From Pseudoduganella flava (lineage in GTDB: Bacteria > Pseudomonadota > Gammaproteobacteria > Burkholderiales > Burkholderiaceae_D), in assembly GCF_007830495.1 (NCBI RefSeq), contig NZ_VLKW01000020.1:1-43721 (forward strand): a stretch of 43,721 nt of DNA, read 5' to 3'. Below the pieces are notes generated by a model. The model ran no database searches. It was not told the origin of the DNA and saw nothing but the letters and a program-made list of their open reading frames with translations. A program made the position numbers and the translations under genes. Shown here piece by piece: positions 8,452 to 17,052 of the stretch. The first letter of the stretch is position 1. Each line of letters opens with the position of its first letter.

Positions 8452-9735
8452 ATGATTCGCGACACCTCCCACCAGGACACCGTCCTTGCCCCACCCGCCA
8501 GCCACCTGCGCAAGCGCCGCGCGCTGCAGGCCGGTGGTGCACTCGCCGCCGTTGCCGCCGTGGCCATGGCCGCGTACTGGGCGGTCGGCACCTGGAGCGC
8601 CAGCGAGCATTCCGTCAGCGCGGCGCGGCTGCGTATCGCCGAAGTCACGCGCGGCACGCTGATCCGCGATGCCGCCGTCAACGGCCGCATCGTCGCCGCC
8701 GTCAGTCCTACGCTGTATTCGACGGCGCCCTCGTCCACCGTGACCTTGAAGGTACGCGCCGGCGACACCGTGAAACGGGGCGACGTGCTGGCCGTGCTGG
8801 AATCGCCGGACCTGACGGACGAACTGAAAAAGGAGCAATCGAGCTACCAGGAACTGGTGGCCGAAGTGGCGCGTCAGCAGATCCTCGCGCGCAAGCAGAA
8901 GCTGCTGGCGCAGCGCGACGCGGACACGGCGGAGATCGACCGGCTGTCCGCCCAGCGCACGCTGGAGCGCTACGACGGTGTGGCCAACGAAGGCGTCGTC
9001 GCGAAGATCGACTACCAGAAGGCGAAGGATGCGCTGCGCGCCGCCGAGGTCCGCGCCCGCCATGCGAACCAGGCTTCCGCGCTGGAGAAGGACGACGTCG
9101 ACCTGGCGCTGCGCACCAAGACCGCGCAGCTGGAGCGGCAGAAGCTCGTGCTGGCCAATGCCCAGCGCCGCGTCGACGAATTGACGGTGCGCGCGCCGGT
9201 CGATGGCTTCATCGGCACGCTGAACGTGGCCAACCGCAGCGTCGTGCAGGCCAACACGCCGTTGATGACGCTGGTGGACCTGTCCGCGCTGGAAGTGGAA
9301 CTGGAAGTGCCGGAGACGTACGTGAACGACCTGGGCATCGGCATGCGCGCGGAGATCACGGTCAACGGCGCGACCAGCAGCGGCAAACTGTCCGCGCTGT
9401 CGCCCGAGGTCGTGAAGAACCAGGTGCTGGCGCGCGTGCGCTTCGAAGGCAAACAGCCGGACGGCCTGCGCCAGAGCCAGCGCGTGCAGGCGCGCCTGCT
9501 GATCGACGAGAAGCCGAATGTGCTGCTGCTGCCGCGCGGCCCGTTCGTCGAATCGGAAGGCGGCCGCTATGCCTACCTGGTGCAGGACGGCGTCGCGGTG
9601 CGTACGCCGATCCGGATGGGCGCCACCAGCATCAATGCCGTCGAGATCATCTCCGGCCTGAAACAAGGCGACAAGGTCGTTGTCGCCGGTACCGAAACGT
9701 TCGAGAACGCCAAGCGCGTCTCCATCAACCGCTGA
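8452..9735 (+). CDS. Periplasmic adaptor (HlyD/MacA-like) of ABC exporter
   Basis: Membrane fusion proteins of this type bridge an inner-membrane ABC exporter to an outer-membrane channel. The 427-residue protein has one N-terminal transmembrane anchor (after the RKRRAL segment, ~25-45), a lipoyl half-motif, a long charged helical hairpin (likely coiled coil), the second lipoyl half (VRAPVDGFIGTLNVA) and beta-barrel and membrane-proximal domains. The start at 8452 is set by the sigma-54 promoter, whose transcript would begin after the alternative ATG at 8422; neither start has a clear ribosome binding site. It is first of six genes (adaptor, ATPase, two permeases, regulator, kinase). No outer-membrane channel gene is nearby. 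Confidence 0.88.
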   Translation: MIRDTSHQDTVLAPPASHLRKRRALQAGGALAAVAAVAMAAYWAVGTWSASEHSVSAARLRIAEVTRGTLIRDAAVNGRIVAAVSPTLYSTAPSSTVTLKVRAGDTVKRGDVLAVLESPDLTDELKKEQSSYQELVAEVARQQILARKQKLLAQRDADTAEIDRLSAQRTLERYDGVANEGVVAKIDYQKAKDALRAAEVRARHANQASALEKDDVDLALRTKTAQLERQKLVLANAQRRVDELTVRAPVDGFIGTLNVANRSVVQANTPLMTLVDLSALEVELEVPETYVNDLGIGMRAEITVNGATSSGKLSALSPEVVKNQVLARVRFEGKQPDGLRQSQRVQARLLIDEKPNVLLLPRGPFVESEGGRYAYLVQDGVAVRTPIRMGATSINAVEIISGLKQGDKVVVAGTETFENAKRVSINR

Positions 9736-9754
9736 TCTTTTCAAAGAGGCCACC

Positions 9755-10447
9755 ATGCTGCGCATGCAAAACCTGAGCAAAGTCTATCGCACCCACATGA
9801 TCGAGACACACGCGCTGCGCGGCTTCGAGATCCACGTGAAGCAGGGCGAATTCGTCACCGTCACGGGGCCTTCCGGCTCGGGCAAGACGAGCTTCCTGAA
9901 CATCGCCGGACTGCTGGAGGACTTCACGTCCGGCGAGTACATCCTGGACGGCATCAACGTGAAGGGCATGGACGACAATGCCCGCTCGCGGCTGCGCAAC
10001 GAGAAGCTGGGCTTCATCTTCCAGGGCTTCAACCTGATCCCCGACCTGTCGTTGTTCGATAACGTCGACGTGCCGCTGCGCTACCGCGGCTTCAACGCGG
10101 CCGAACGCCGCGAACGCATCGAGGACGCGCTGGCCAAGGTGGGCCTGGCGTCGCGGATGAAGCACTACCCTGCCGAACTGTCCGGCGGCCAGCAGCAGCG
10201 CGTGGCGATCGCCCGCGCGCTGGCCGGTTCGCCGAAGCTGCTGCTCGCCGACGAACCGACCGGCAACCTCGATACGCAGATGGCGCGCGGCGTGATGGAG
10301 CTGCTCGAGGAGATCAATGCGCAGGGCACGACGATCCTGATGGTCACGCACGATCCGGAACTGGCCGCGCGCTCGCAGCGCAACGTGCACATCATCGACG
10401 GCCAGGTGTCGGACCTGGTGAAGAAGTCGCCCACGCTGGCGGCATAA
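9755..10447 (+). CDS. ABC transporter ATPase (MacB/LolD type)
   Basis: A 230-residue nucleotide-binding subunit. Walker A is GPSGSGKT (38-45), the Q-loop lies in FIFQGFNLIP, the signature is LSGGQQQR, Walker B is LLLADEPTGNLD, and the H-loop is MVTHD. Length and motifs are those of the MacB/LolD/FtsE group, which energise mechanotransmission-type exporters rather than transport through the membrane domain. The start ATG at 9755 has a good AGAGG site; the frame is open upstream to 9680 but that part overlaps the adaptor gene. The gene begins 19 nt after the adaptor stop. Confidence 0.95.
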   Translation: MLRMQNLSKVYRTHMIETHALRGFEIHVKQGEFVTVTGPSGSGKTSFLNIAGLLEDFTSGEYILDGINVKGMDDNARSRLRNEKLGFIFQGFNLIPDLSLFDNVDVPLRYRGFNAAERRERIEDALAKVGLASRMKHYPAELSGGQQQRVAIARALAGSPKLLLADEPTGNLDTQMARGVMELLEEINAQGTTILMVTHDPELAARSQRNVHIIDGQVSDLVKKSPTLAA

Positions 10448-10456
10448 GGAACTCTC

Positions 10457-11779
10457 ATGTCCAACGGTATGTTCGGCTATTACTTCAAGCTGGGCGTGCG
10501 CAACCTGCGCCGCAATCCCGCGCTCACCAGCCTGATGGTGCTGACGTTGGCCATCGGCGTGGCCGCCAGCATCGCCACGCTGACGATCCTGCACGTCATG
10601 TCCGGCAATCCGATGCCGCACAAGAGCGACCGGCTGATCGTGCCGGTGTTCGACAACGGCAGTCTGGAAAGCTATTCGCCGGGCGAGCAGCCGGACGATG
10701 CCCAGCTGACCCACCGCGACGCGATGAACCTGCTTGCCAGTGGCCAGGGCGTTCGCCGCACGGCCATCATGGGCGTGGGCGGCTCGATCCAGCCGGAACG
10801 CAAGGACATCGCGCCGTTCGTCGTCGGGGGCGCCGCTCCCACGCGCGACTTCTTCGCGATGTTCGAGATTCCGTTCCTGTACGGGCAGGCCTGGACGGAG
10901 GCGGACGACAAGGCCGGGGCCGACGTGATCGTGCTGACACGCGCGCTGTCCGAAAAACTGTACGGCAACGTCAATCCGGTGGGCCGGCGCCTGCGCTACA
11001 GCGGCTTCGACTACCTGATCACGGGCGTCATCGACAAGTGGGATCCGGTGCCGCGCTTCCACCGCATCATCGGCATGGGTGCGTTCGACAGCGAGGACGA
11101 GTTGTTCGTGCCGCTGGCCTCGGCCACGCGTCACGAGTGGAGCAACAACGGCAGCACAACCTGCACCACCGATTTCGACGCCGGCTACCAGTCCTTCCTC
11201 GATTCCGAATGCACGTGGATCCAGTTCTGGTTCGAACTGCATTCCGCGGCCGACCGCGCCGCGCTGCAGGACTGGGTCGACGGTTACGCGGCCGAGCAAC
11301 GCAAGCTGGGCCGGTTCAAGCGCAACTCGCCGAACAAGCTGTACGACCTGGTCGAATGGCTCGAGTACCAGAAAGTGGTGGGCAACGACAGCAAGCTGTC
11401 CGCGTCGCTTGCCTTCGGCTTCCTGTTGCTGTGCCTCGTCAACACGATCGGCCTGCTGCTGGCGAAGTTCTCCGTGCGGGCGCCGGAAGTGGGCGTGCGC
11501 CGCGCACTGGGCGCGTCGCGCCGCGAGATCTTCCACCAGTTCCTGATCGAGACGGGCGTCATCGGCCTGGCCGGCGGTGTGCTCGGCCTCGTGCTCGCGC
11601 TGGCCGCGCTGGCGCTGATCTCGCTGCAGTCGAAGGCATTGGCGATCGTCGCACGCATGGACTGGCTGATGCTGATCGTGACGTTCGTGATGGCCGTGGC
11701 CGCGGCGCTGCTGGCCGGCCTGCTGCCGACGTGGCGCGCGTGCCAGGTGACGCCCGCGCTGCAACTGAAATCGCAATAA
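10457..11779 (+). CDS. ABC transporter permease 1 (MacB-like, FtsX domain)
   Basis: A 440-residue permease with the MacB layout: a first transmembrane helix at ~24-48, a large periplasmic domain (~50-310), and three C-terminal transmembrane helices forming an FtsX-type domain containing the conserved segment EVGVRRALGASRREI. It starts 9 nt after the ATPase gene and is followed 10 nt later by a second, divergent permease, suggesting a heterodimeric membrane part. The substrate is unknown. Confidence 0.92.
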   Translation: MSNGMFGYYFKLGVRNLRRNPALTSLMVLTLAIGVAASIATLTILHVMSGNPMPHKSDRLIVPVFDNGSLESYSPGEQPDDAQLTHRDAMNLLASGQGVRRTAIMGVGGSIQPERKDIAPFVVGGAAPTRDFFAMFEIPFLYGQAWTEADDKAGADVIVLTRALSEKLYGNVNPVGRRLRYSGFDYLITGVIDKWDPVPRFHRIIGMGAFDSEDELFVPLASATRHEWSNNGSTTCTTDFDAGYQSFLDSECTWIQFWFELHSAADRAALQDWVDGYAAEQRKLGRFKRNSPNKLYDLVEWLEYQKVVGNDSKLSASLAFGFLLLCLVNTIGLLLAKFSVRAPEVGVRRALGASRREIFHQFLIETGVIGLAGGVLGLVLALAALALISLQSKALAIVARMDWLMLIVTFVMAVAAALLAGLLPTWRACQVTPALQLKSQ

Positions 11780-11789
11780 GGGGAATCCC

Positions 11790-13034
11790 ATGGAATTTCG
11801 TCCCATCCTGTCCGCCCTGATGCGCAGCAAGACCGGCCCCATCCTCGTAGCCGTGCAGGTCGCGCTCAGCCTGGCCATCCTCGCCAACGCGCTGCACATC
11901 GTCAGCGAGCGGCAGGCGGTGGCCGGCCGCGTGTCCGGCGTGCTGCGCGAGGAAGACATCTTCCACGTTCGGATCAACGAACTGAAGACCGGAAGCACGT
12001 TCAACGAGATGGTTGCCACGCAGGACCGCTATCGCGACTTGCTGCGGGCGATTCCCGGCGTGCTGTCGGTGGCGCAGACGAACCAGGTACCGCTGTCCCG
12101 CTCGGGCAATAACACGAGCATGTCGGCCGAGCGCGGTCAGACCCGCCCGACCACCGGGGCGGCCTTCTACGTGTCGCCCGATTCGCTGGTGAAGACGTGG
12201 GGACTGAAGCTCGTCGAGGGCCGCGATTTCCTGCCCACCGAGAGCGAAAACGTGGACGTATCCAAGCAGGTGAAGGAGGCCGATGTCGTCATCGTCACGC
12301 AGGCGCTGGCGAAGAAGGTGTGGCCGGATGCTGCCTCGGTGATCGGCAAGACCATCTACTTCGGCAGGGGCAAGGATGCCGCCGGCACGCGCGTGGTGGG
12401 CGTCGTCGAACGGCTGCAGTCGACCGGCGCCGAGGTGGGTGAGCGGGGCGAGATGTCGATCATCCAGCCGATGCGACGCATCCAGGCGCCGCCCCGCGCG
12501 ATGTACACGGTGCGCGCCGAGCCGGGGCAACGCGACCGGCTGATGAAGGAAGCCGAGGAAGTGCTGCGCAAGGATGCCAACAACCAGTTGATCGTGCGCA
12601 CCAAGACGCTGGAAGGTGACCGCAAGGACCGCTACCGCGCCGACCGTGGCCTGGCGTGGATGCTGATCTCCGTGTCCGTGCTGCTGATGCTGGTGACGGC
12701 CAGCGGCATCGTCGGCATGGCCAGCCTGTGGGTCACGCAGCGGCGCAAGCAGATCGGCGTGCGGCGTGCGCTGGGGGCCCGCAGGATCGACATCCTGCGC
12801 TACTTCATCGTCGAGAACGTGATGATCACTAGTGCCGGCGTGGCCGCCGGCCTGCTGGGCGCGCTGGCGCTGAACCACCTGCTCGTCACCAGCCTGGAAC
12901 TGGGCCGGCTGCCGGCCGGCTACCTGCTGGCCGGCGCCGCGATCTTCCTGGCATTGGGTATCGCCGCCGTGTACGGACCGGCATGGCGCGCGGCCAGCAT
13001 TTCGCCGGCCACCGCCACCCGCGGGGTCGTGTAG
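11790..13034 (+). CDS. ABC transporter permease 2 (MacB-like, FtsX domain)
   Basis: A 414-residue paralogue of the preceding permease with the same layout: one N-terminal transmembrane helix, a periplasmic domain, then three helices with the coupling segment QIGVRRALGARRIDI. The N-terminal part is the more divergent. Two different permeases plus one ATPase gene imply a heterodimeric exporter. It ends 18 nt before the response regulator gene. Function beyond export of an envelope-active compound or peptide cannot be inferred. Confidence 0.92.
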   Translation: MEFRPILSALMRSKTGPILVAVQVALSLAILANALHIVSERQAVAGRVSGVLREEDIFHVRINELKTGSTFNEMVATQDRYRDLLRAIPGVLSVAQTNQVPLSRSGNNTSMSAERGQTRPTTGAAFYVSPDSLVKTWGLKLVEGRDFLPTESENVDVSKQVKEADVVIVTQALAKKVWPDAASVIGKTIYFGRGKDAAGTRVVGVVERLQSTGAEVGERGEMSIIQPMRRIQAPPRAMYTVRAEPGQRDRLMKEAEEVLRKDANNQLIVRTKTLEGDRKDRYRADRGLAWMLISVSVLLMLVTASGIVGMASLWVTQRRKQIGVRRALGARRIDILRYFIVENVMITSAGVAAGLLGALALNHLLVTSLELGRLPAGYLLAGAAIFLALGIAAVYGPAWRAASISPATATRGVV

Positions 13035-13052
13035 GGATGGTATTCTGACGGC

Positions 13053-14390
13053 ATGCCTACCGTACTGATCATCGACGACAATGCCGCCATCACGATGGCG
13101 CTCGAAGTGCTGTTCTCGCTGCACGACATCGCCGCCCTGAAGGCCGCCGCACCGGACGAGGGCCTGGCGCTGCTGGAGCGGCACGCGAGCGTCGTCGACC
13201 TCGTCATTCAGGACATGAACTTCACGGCCGACACCACGTCCGGCGAGGAAGGCGTGGCGCTATTCCAGGCGATCCGCCGGCGCCACCCGGACCTGCCGGT
13301 GATCCTGCTGACGGCGTGGACGCATCTCGATGCGGCCGTGGACCTGATCAAGGCCGGCGCGGCCGACTACCTGGCCAAGCCGTGGAACGACCAGCGCCTG
13401 ATCGCCACCGTGAAGAACCTGCTGGAACTGGGCCAGGCCAACCGGGTGCTGGGCCAGCGCCTGCAGGGCGAGCTGCGCCAGCGGCGCGAGCTGGAACAGC
13501 ACGACCTGCGCGGCATGGTGTGGCAGGACCCGGCCACCGAGCGCGTGATCCACCTGGCCTGCCAGGTCGCGCGCGCCGACGTGCCGGTGCTGATCAGTGG
13601 GCCGAACGGCACCGGCAAGGAGCGCATCGCGGAAATCATCCAGGCCAATTCCGCCGTGCGCGACGGCCCGTTCGTCGTGCTCAATTGCGGCGCCCTGCCG
13701 GCCGAACTGATCGAGGCGGAACTGTTCGGCGCCGACGCCGGCGCCTACACCGGCGCGTCGAAGGCCCGCGAAGGCAAGTTCGAAGCGGCCGATGGCGGCA
13801 CGCTGTTTCTCGACGAAATCGGCAACCTGCCGCTGGCCGGGCAGATGAAGCTGTTGCGGGTGCTGGAGACGGGGCGCTTCGAGCGCCTCGGCTCGAACCG
13901 CGAACGGCAGGTGCAGGTACGCATCGTCAGCGCGACGAATGCCGACCTGCCGGCGATGATCCGCGCCGGCACCTTCCGCGAAGACCTGTACTACCGCCTC
14001 AACGTGATCGAACTGAAGCTGCCGGCGCTGGCCAGCCGCCCCGGCGACATCCTGCCGCTGGCGCGCTACTTCCTCGGTGCCGGCAAGGTGCTGCGGCCCG
14101 ATGCGGAAGCGGCGCTGCTGGCGCACCCGTGGCCCGGCAATGTGCGCGAGCTGAAGAACGTGATGGCACGCGCCCGGCTGCTGTCGGCCGGGGCGGACGT
14201 CGGCGTGGCCGACCTCGGGCTGCCCGCCGCGGCCGCGCCCGCGCTGCCGGATGCGGAACCGGACCGCGACGCGATCAGTCTGGCGCTGACGCGGGCGAAC
14301 GGCGTGGTGGCGCAAGCCGCCGCGGACCTGGGGCTGTCACGCCAGGCGCTGTACCGGCGCATGGAGCGCCTCGGCATCGCCCGGCCCTGA
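13053..14390 (+). CDS. NtrC-family sigma-54-dependent response regulator
   Basis: A 445-residue regulator in three parts. The receiver domain has Asp8/Asp9, phosphoacceptor Asp54, Thr87 and Lys109. The AAA+ sigma-54 activation domain has Walker A GPNGTGKE (183-190), the sigma-54-contacting loop as GAYTGA (230-235; usual form GAFTGA), and Walker B LFLDE (251-255). A Fis-type helix-turn-helix ends the protein (LGLSRQALYRRMERLG). It activates RpoN promoters when phosphorylated; the one at 8401 at the head of its own operon is the obvious target and that at 37524 a possible second. Its stop overlaps the kinase start by one base (TGATG). Confidence 0.93.
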   Translation: MPTVLIIDDNAAITMALEVLFSLHDIAALKAAAPDEGLALLERHASVVDLVIQDMNFTADTTSGEEGVALFQAIRRRHPDLPVILLTAWTHLDAAVDLIKAGAADYLAKPWNDQRLIATVKNLLELGQANRVLGQRLQGELRQRRELEQHDLRGMVWQDPATERVIHLACQVARADVPVLISGPNGTGKERIAEIIQANSAVRDGPFVVLNCGALPAELIEAELFGADAGAYTGASKAREGKFEAADGGTLFLDEIGNLPLAGQMKLLRVLETGRFERLGSNRERQVQVRIVSATNADLPAMIRAGTFREDLYYRLNVIELKLPALASRPGDILPLARYFLGAGKVLRPDAEAALLAHPWPGNVRELKNVMARARLLSAGADVGVADLGLPAAAAPALPDAEPDRDAISLALTRANGVVAQAAADLGLSRQALYRRMERLGIARP

Positions 14391-15730
14391 TGGCCCGCCC
14401 GCGCGCGTTGCGATTGTCCTTGCTGACCAGGTGGTCGGCCCTGGTGGGCACGCTGCTGACCGTCGGCATCCTCGTCGCGCTGGCGCTCGAGCACTACTTC
14501 CCGGACCGGCCCCTGTTCGTGCTGGGCGTGTGCCTGCTGTGCGTTGTGCCGCTGTCGATCATCACGATCCGCTCGCAACTGGCGCCGATGCTGTCGCTGT
14601 ACCGCGCGCTGGCCGGTACTGTCACGAGCTACCGCGACGGCGACTTCTCGTTCAGCCTGCACTGGCCGCAAAACGACGAACTGCGCGACCTGGTGGCCGC
14701 CCACAACGCGCTCGGCGAAGTGCTGCGCGAGCAGCGGCTCAATCTCGTCCAGCGCGAACTGCTGCTCGACACGATGGTGCAGAACACGCCGGTGGCGATG
14801 CTGCTGGTGGCGGACGCCGGTGCGATCGTCTACGCGAACCTGGCTGCGCGCCACCTGCTCTGCGAAGGCCGCAAGCTGGAAGGCCACCGCCTCGACGAAT
14901 TGCTCGAGCGCTCCGCTGCGGCGTTGCGCGATGCCGTGGCTCGCGGCGGCGACGGGCTGTTCACGACGGGCGAAGGCGAGAACGAGGAAGTGTTCCACCT
15001 GGCGCGGCGGCGCTTCAACCTGAACGGCCGGCGCCACGAACTGCTGCTGCTGCGCCAGCTGACCCTGGAGCTGCGGCGCCAGGAAGTGCAGACGTGGAAG
15101 AAGGTGATCCGCGTGATCAGCCACGAGTTGAACAATTCGCTGGCACCGTTGACGTCGCTGGCGCATTCCGGTGCCGAGCTGGTGCGCCGCGGCCAGACCG
15201 AGCGGCTGCCGCAAATCCTCGCGACGATCGAGGAACGCACGCGCCACTTGGAAGGCTTCATCCTCGGCTATGCCCGCTTTGCCAAGCTGCCCGCGCCGCG
15301 GCTGGCGACGCAGCACTGGGCGCCGTTCGTCGCCGGGCTTGCCGAACAGGTGCCGTTCCAGGTGCTGGGCGAGCTGCCGCCCGAGCCGGCCGCGTTCGAC
15401 GCGGCGCAGCTGGAACAGGCGTTGTTGAACCTGCTGAAGAACGCCCACGAATCCGGCTCCGCGGACACGGCCGTGACGCTGGAGATCCGCCGGCAGCAGG
15501 ACGTCGTGCGGATCGAGGTACAGGACCGCGGCCCCGGCATGAGCGACACCGTGTTGACGAACGCGCTGGTGCCGTTCTACTCCACCAAGCGCAGCGGCAC
15601 GGGCCTGGGCCTGGCGCTCGCGCGTGAAATCGCCGAAGCCCATGGCGGCCGGATCACGCTGGCGAATCGCGACGGCGGTGGCTTGTCGGTGACGCTGCTG
15701 CTGCCGGACCGGCCCGCTGATGCCGTATGA
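14390..15730 (+). CDS. Sensor histidine kinase
   Basis: A 446-residue inner-membrane kinase. It has two transmembrane helices (~15-34, ~41-60) with a periplasmic loop of only a few residues, a HAMP-like linker, a PAS-like domain (~121-225), the phosphoacceptor motif SHELNNSLAPL with His245, and a catalytic domain with an N-box (LLNLLKNAHES), G1 (DRGPGM) and G2 (GTGLGLAL). The tiny periplasmic loop suggests sensing in the membrane, through the transporter, or in the cytoplasm. Translational coupling to the regulator marks it as the cognate partner. Confidence 0.93.
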   Translation: MARPRALRLSLLTRWSALVGTLLTVGILVALALEHYFPDRPLFVLGVCLLCVVPLSIITIRSQLAPMLSLYRALAGTVTSYRDGDFSFSLHWPQNDELRDLVAAHNALGEVLREQRLNLVQRELLLDTMVQNTPVAMLLVADAGAIVYANLAARHLLCEGRKLEGHRLDELLERSAAALRDAVARGGDGLFTTGEGENEEVFHLARRRFNLNGRRHELLLLRQLTLELRRQEVQTWKKVIRVISHELNNSLAPLTSLAHSGAELVRRGQTERLPQILATIEERTRHLEGFILGYARFAKLPAPRLATQHWAPFVAGLAEQVPFQVLGELPPEPAAFDAAQLEQALLNLLKNAHESGSADTAVTLEIRRQQDVVRIEVQDRGPGMSDTVLTNALVPFYSTKRSGTGLGLALAREIAEAHGGRITLANRDGGGLSVTLLLPDRPADAV

Positions 15731-15820
15731 CATGCGTCGAAAATCTTGACGAATTGAGCTTACGCATAAGTCAACCATAAAGCTCTGGCGTACCCACCTG
15801 ATGGCTCTAATGTGTACTCA

Positions 15821-15849
15821 GGCGGTCCGCGGTGGGCCGCCGCTTTTTT
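15821..15849 (+). terminator. Intrinsic terminator or attenuator just before a PEP-CTERM gene
   Basis: An 8-bp stem GGCGGTCC / GGGCCGCC (one G-T pair) with a 5-nt loop is followed by GC and six T residues. It ends only 14 nt before the next ATG, with that gene's GGGGA site in between. It may end the kinase operon, but any transcript of the downstream gene starting upstream must read through it. Confidence 0.65.
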
Positions 15850-15863
15850 CGGGGACTACAAAC

Positions 15864-16370
15864 ATGAAGCTTTCTTCCATTGCATTGGCTGCCGCGTTGG
15901 CCGTGTCCGGGGCCGCGTACGCTGACAATTCCACCACCAACGTGAACCTGGGCGGCGACGCCAACGGCACGCTGTCGGCGCACTTCGGCGTCACTCATAC
16001 GGAAGCCGTGGATTTCGTCGACGTCTTCAATTTCACGCCATCCAACGGTTCGTGGTTCGTCGACTCGAGCCTGGTCACCATCGGCTTCCAGCCCGGTTCG
16101 AACATCGACTTCTACTCCGCTGAAATCAACGGCCACGCGATGACCCTGTCGCCGACCGGCACGTTCGAATACGGCTGGATGCTGAACGAGCCGATCCCCG
16201 GGCCGCTCGTGCTGACCGTGTACGGTACCGCCGAAGGCCTGATGGGCGCGGCATCGGCAAGCTACTCCGGCACGATCAACGTCAGTCCGATTCCGGAGCC
16301 ATCCACCTACGGAATGCTACTCGGTGGGATGGGCATTCTCGCTTGGCTTGCACGGCGCAAGTACTCCTGA
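15864..16370 (+). CDS. FxDxF-type PEP-CTERM exported protein 1
   Basis: A 168-residue surface or exopolysaccharide-associated protein type of unknown role, processed by an exosortase. It has a Sec signal peptide (residues 1-21, ending SGAAYA), an FVDVF motif in the first third that fits the FxDxF family, and a C-terminal sorting signal: PEPSTYG, a hydrophobic helix, then ARRKYS. The start at 15864 has a GGGGA site; the in-frame ATG at 15801 precedes a terminator-like hairpin and encodes no signal peptide. No exosortase (EpsH/XrtA) gene is in the window. Confidence 0.88.
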   Translation: MKLSSIALAAALAVSGAAYADNSTTNVNLGGDANGTLSAHFGVTHTEAVDFVDVFNFTPSNGSWFVDSSLVTIGFQPGSNIDFYSAEINGHAMTLSPTGTFEYGWMLNEPIPGPLVLTVYGTAEGLMGAASASYSGTINVSPIPEPSTYGMLLGGMGILAWLARRKYS

Positions 16371-16390
16371 ACACCGCATGTTTCCTGGGC

Positions 16391-16416
16391 AAAAGACGCT
16401 TCGGCGTCTTTTTTTT
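16391..16416 (+). terminator. Rho-independent terminator after PEP-CTERM gene 1
   Basis: AAAAGACGC-TTCG-GCGTCTTTT followed by more T residues: a 9-bp stem with a stable TTCG loop and a T-tract, 20 nt after the stop. Confidence 0.92.
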
Positions 16417-16446
16417 GTCTTATTTTGTAACCGTCCCAATAAACAA

Positions 16447-16475
16447 TTGACAACGCCTTAAAGCTGGCTTAAGTT
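16447..16475 (+). promoter_or_regulatory. Sigma-70 promoter of PEP-CTERM gene 2
   Basis: TTGACA, 17 nt, TAAGTT: a perfect -35 element and a 4/6 -10 element. The start would lie near 16482, giving a ~33-nt leader with a GAGG site before the ATG at 16515. Confidence 0.7.
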
Positions 16476-16514
16476 AGCGGCTCGACAACTTAAACCTTCG
16501 ACGAGGTAATAAGC

Positions 16515-17003
16515 ATGAAACTGAAATCTCTCGTTCTGGCAGCAGCACTGCTGCCCGCCTTCGGCTCCGCTTTCGCCGATGACTTCAACATTGACCTGAA
16601 AGGCGGCCCGACCCTGTGGTCCGCAGCTCTGGGTGCAACGCACACTGAAGGCAACTTCAGCGACACGTTCACGTTCACGAACTTCGACACGGTCGGCACC
16701 GTGTGGGGCAGCCTGATCAACAACGGCTCGACCGTCAGCGACGTCTCGTTCACGAGCGTCACGCTGAACGGCGTGGCAGTCTCCGCTGTTGACCTGGGCC
16801 CGCTGTCGATCGCTGCGATCTTCGGTCAGGAAGTGTCCGGCTCGATGACGCTGGTCGTCAACGGCATCGTGACCGGCTCCGTGGCTTCCTACGGCGGCGA
16901 AGTCTCCGTGGCCACCCCGGTACCGGAACCTGCCACCTACGGCATGATGATCGGCGGCATGGGCGTGCTGGCCTTCCTGGCCCGTCGTCGCAAGCAGCAG
17001 TAA
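16515..17003 (+). CDS. FxDxF-type PEP-CTERM exported protein 2
   Basis: A 162-residue paralogue of the preceding PEP-CTERM protein. It has a signal peptide (MKLKSLVLAAALLPAFGSAFA), the FxDxF motif as FSDTF around residue 46, and the C-terminal sorting signal PEPATYG, hydrophobic helix, ARRRKQQ. Unlike gene 1 it has its own clear promoter. Both genes end in near-identical TTCG-loop terminators, suggesting an old duplication. The role is unknown; such proteins are usually exported together with exopolysaccharide. Confidence 0.9.
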   Translation: MKLKSLVLAAALLPAFGSAFADDFNIDLKGGPTLWSAALGATHTEGNFSDTFTFTNFDTVGTVWGSLINNGSTVSDVSFTSVTLNGVAVSAVDLGPLSIAAIFGQEVSGSMTLVVNGIVTGSVASYGGEVSVATPVPEPATYGMMIGGMGVLAFLARRRKQQ

Positions 17004-17022
17004 TTCCTCCCGGCTTCATCGG

Positions 17023-17048
17023 AAAAGGCGCTTCGGCGCCTTTTTTTT
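17023..17048 (+). terminator. Rho-independent terminator after PEP-CTERM gene 2
   Basis: AAAAGGCGC-TTCG-GCGCCTTTTTTTT: a 9-bp stem, TTCG loop and eight T residues. An IS1595-type element begins 5 nt beyond it. Confidence 0.92.
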
Positions 17049-17052
17049 CGTC
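17045..17052. repeat. Target-site duplication, left copy
   Basis: TTTTCGTC immediately before the left end of the IS1595-type element. It matches the right copy at 18241-18248 (TTTTCATC) in 7 of 8 positions and overlaps the T-tract of the preceding terminator. Confidence 0.7.

Noticed and set aside
12135..12145. GGTCAGACCCG as another copy of the dispersed palindrome
   Set aside because: It lies inside the second permease gene without the palindromic context; it is ordinary coding sequence.
15786..15802. TGGCGTACCCACCTGA as a sigma-54 promoter for the PEP-CTERM gene
   Set aside because: The -12 GC is not present at the required spacing and the -24 half is degenerate.
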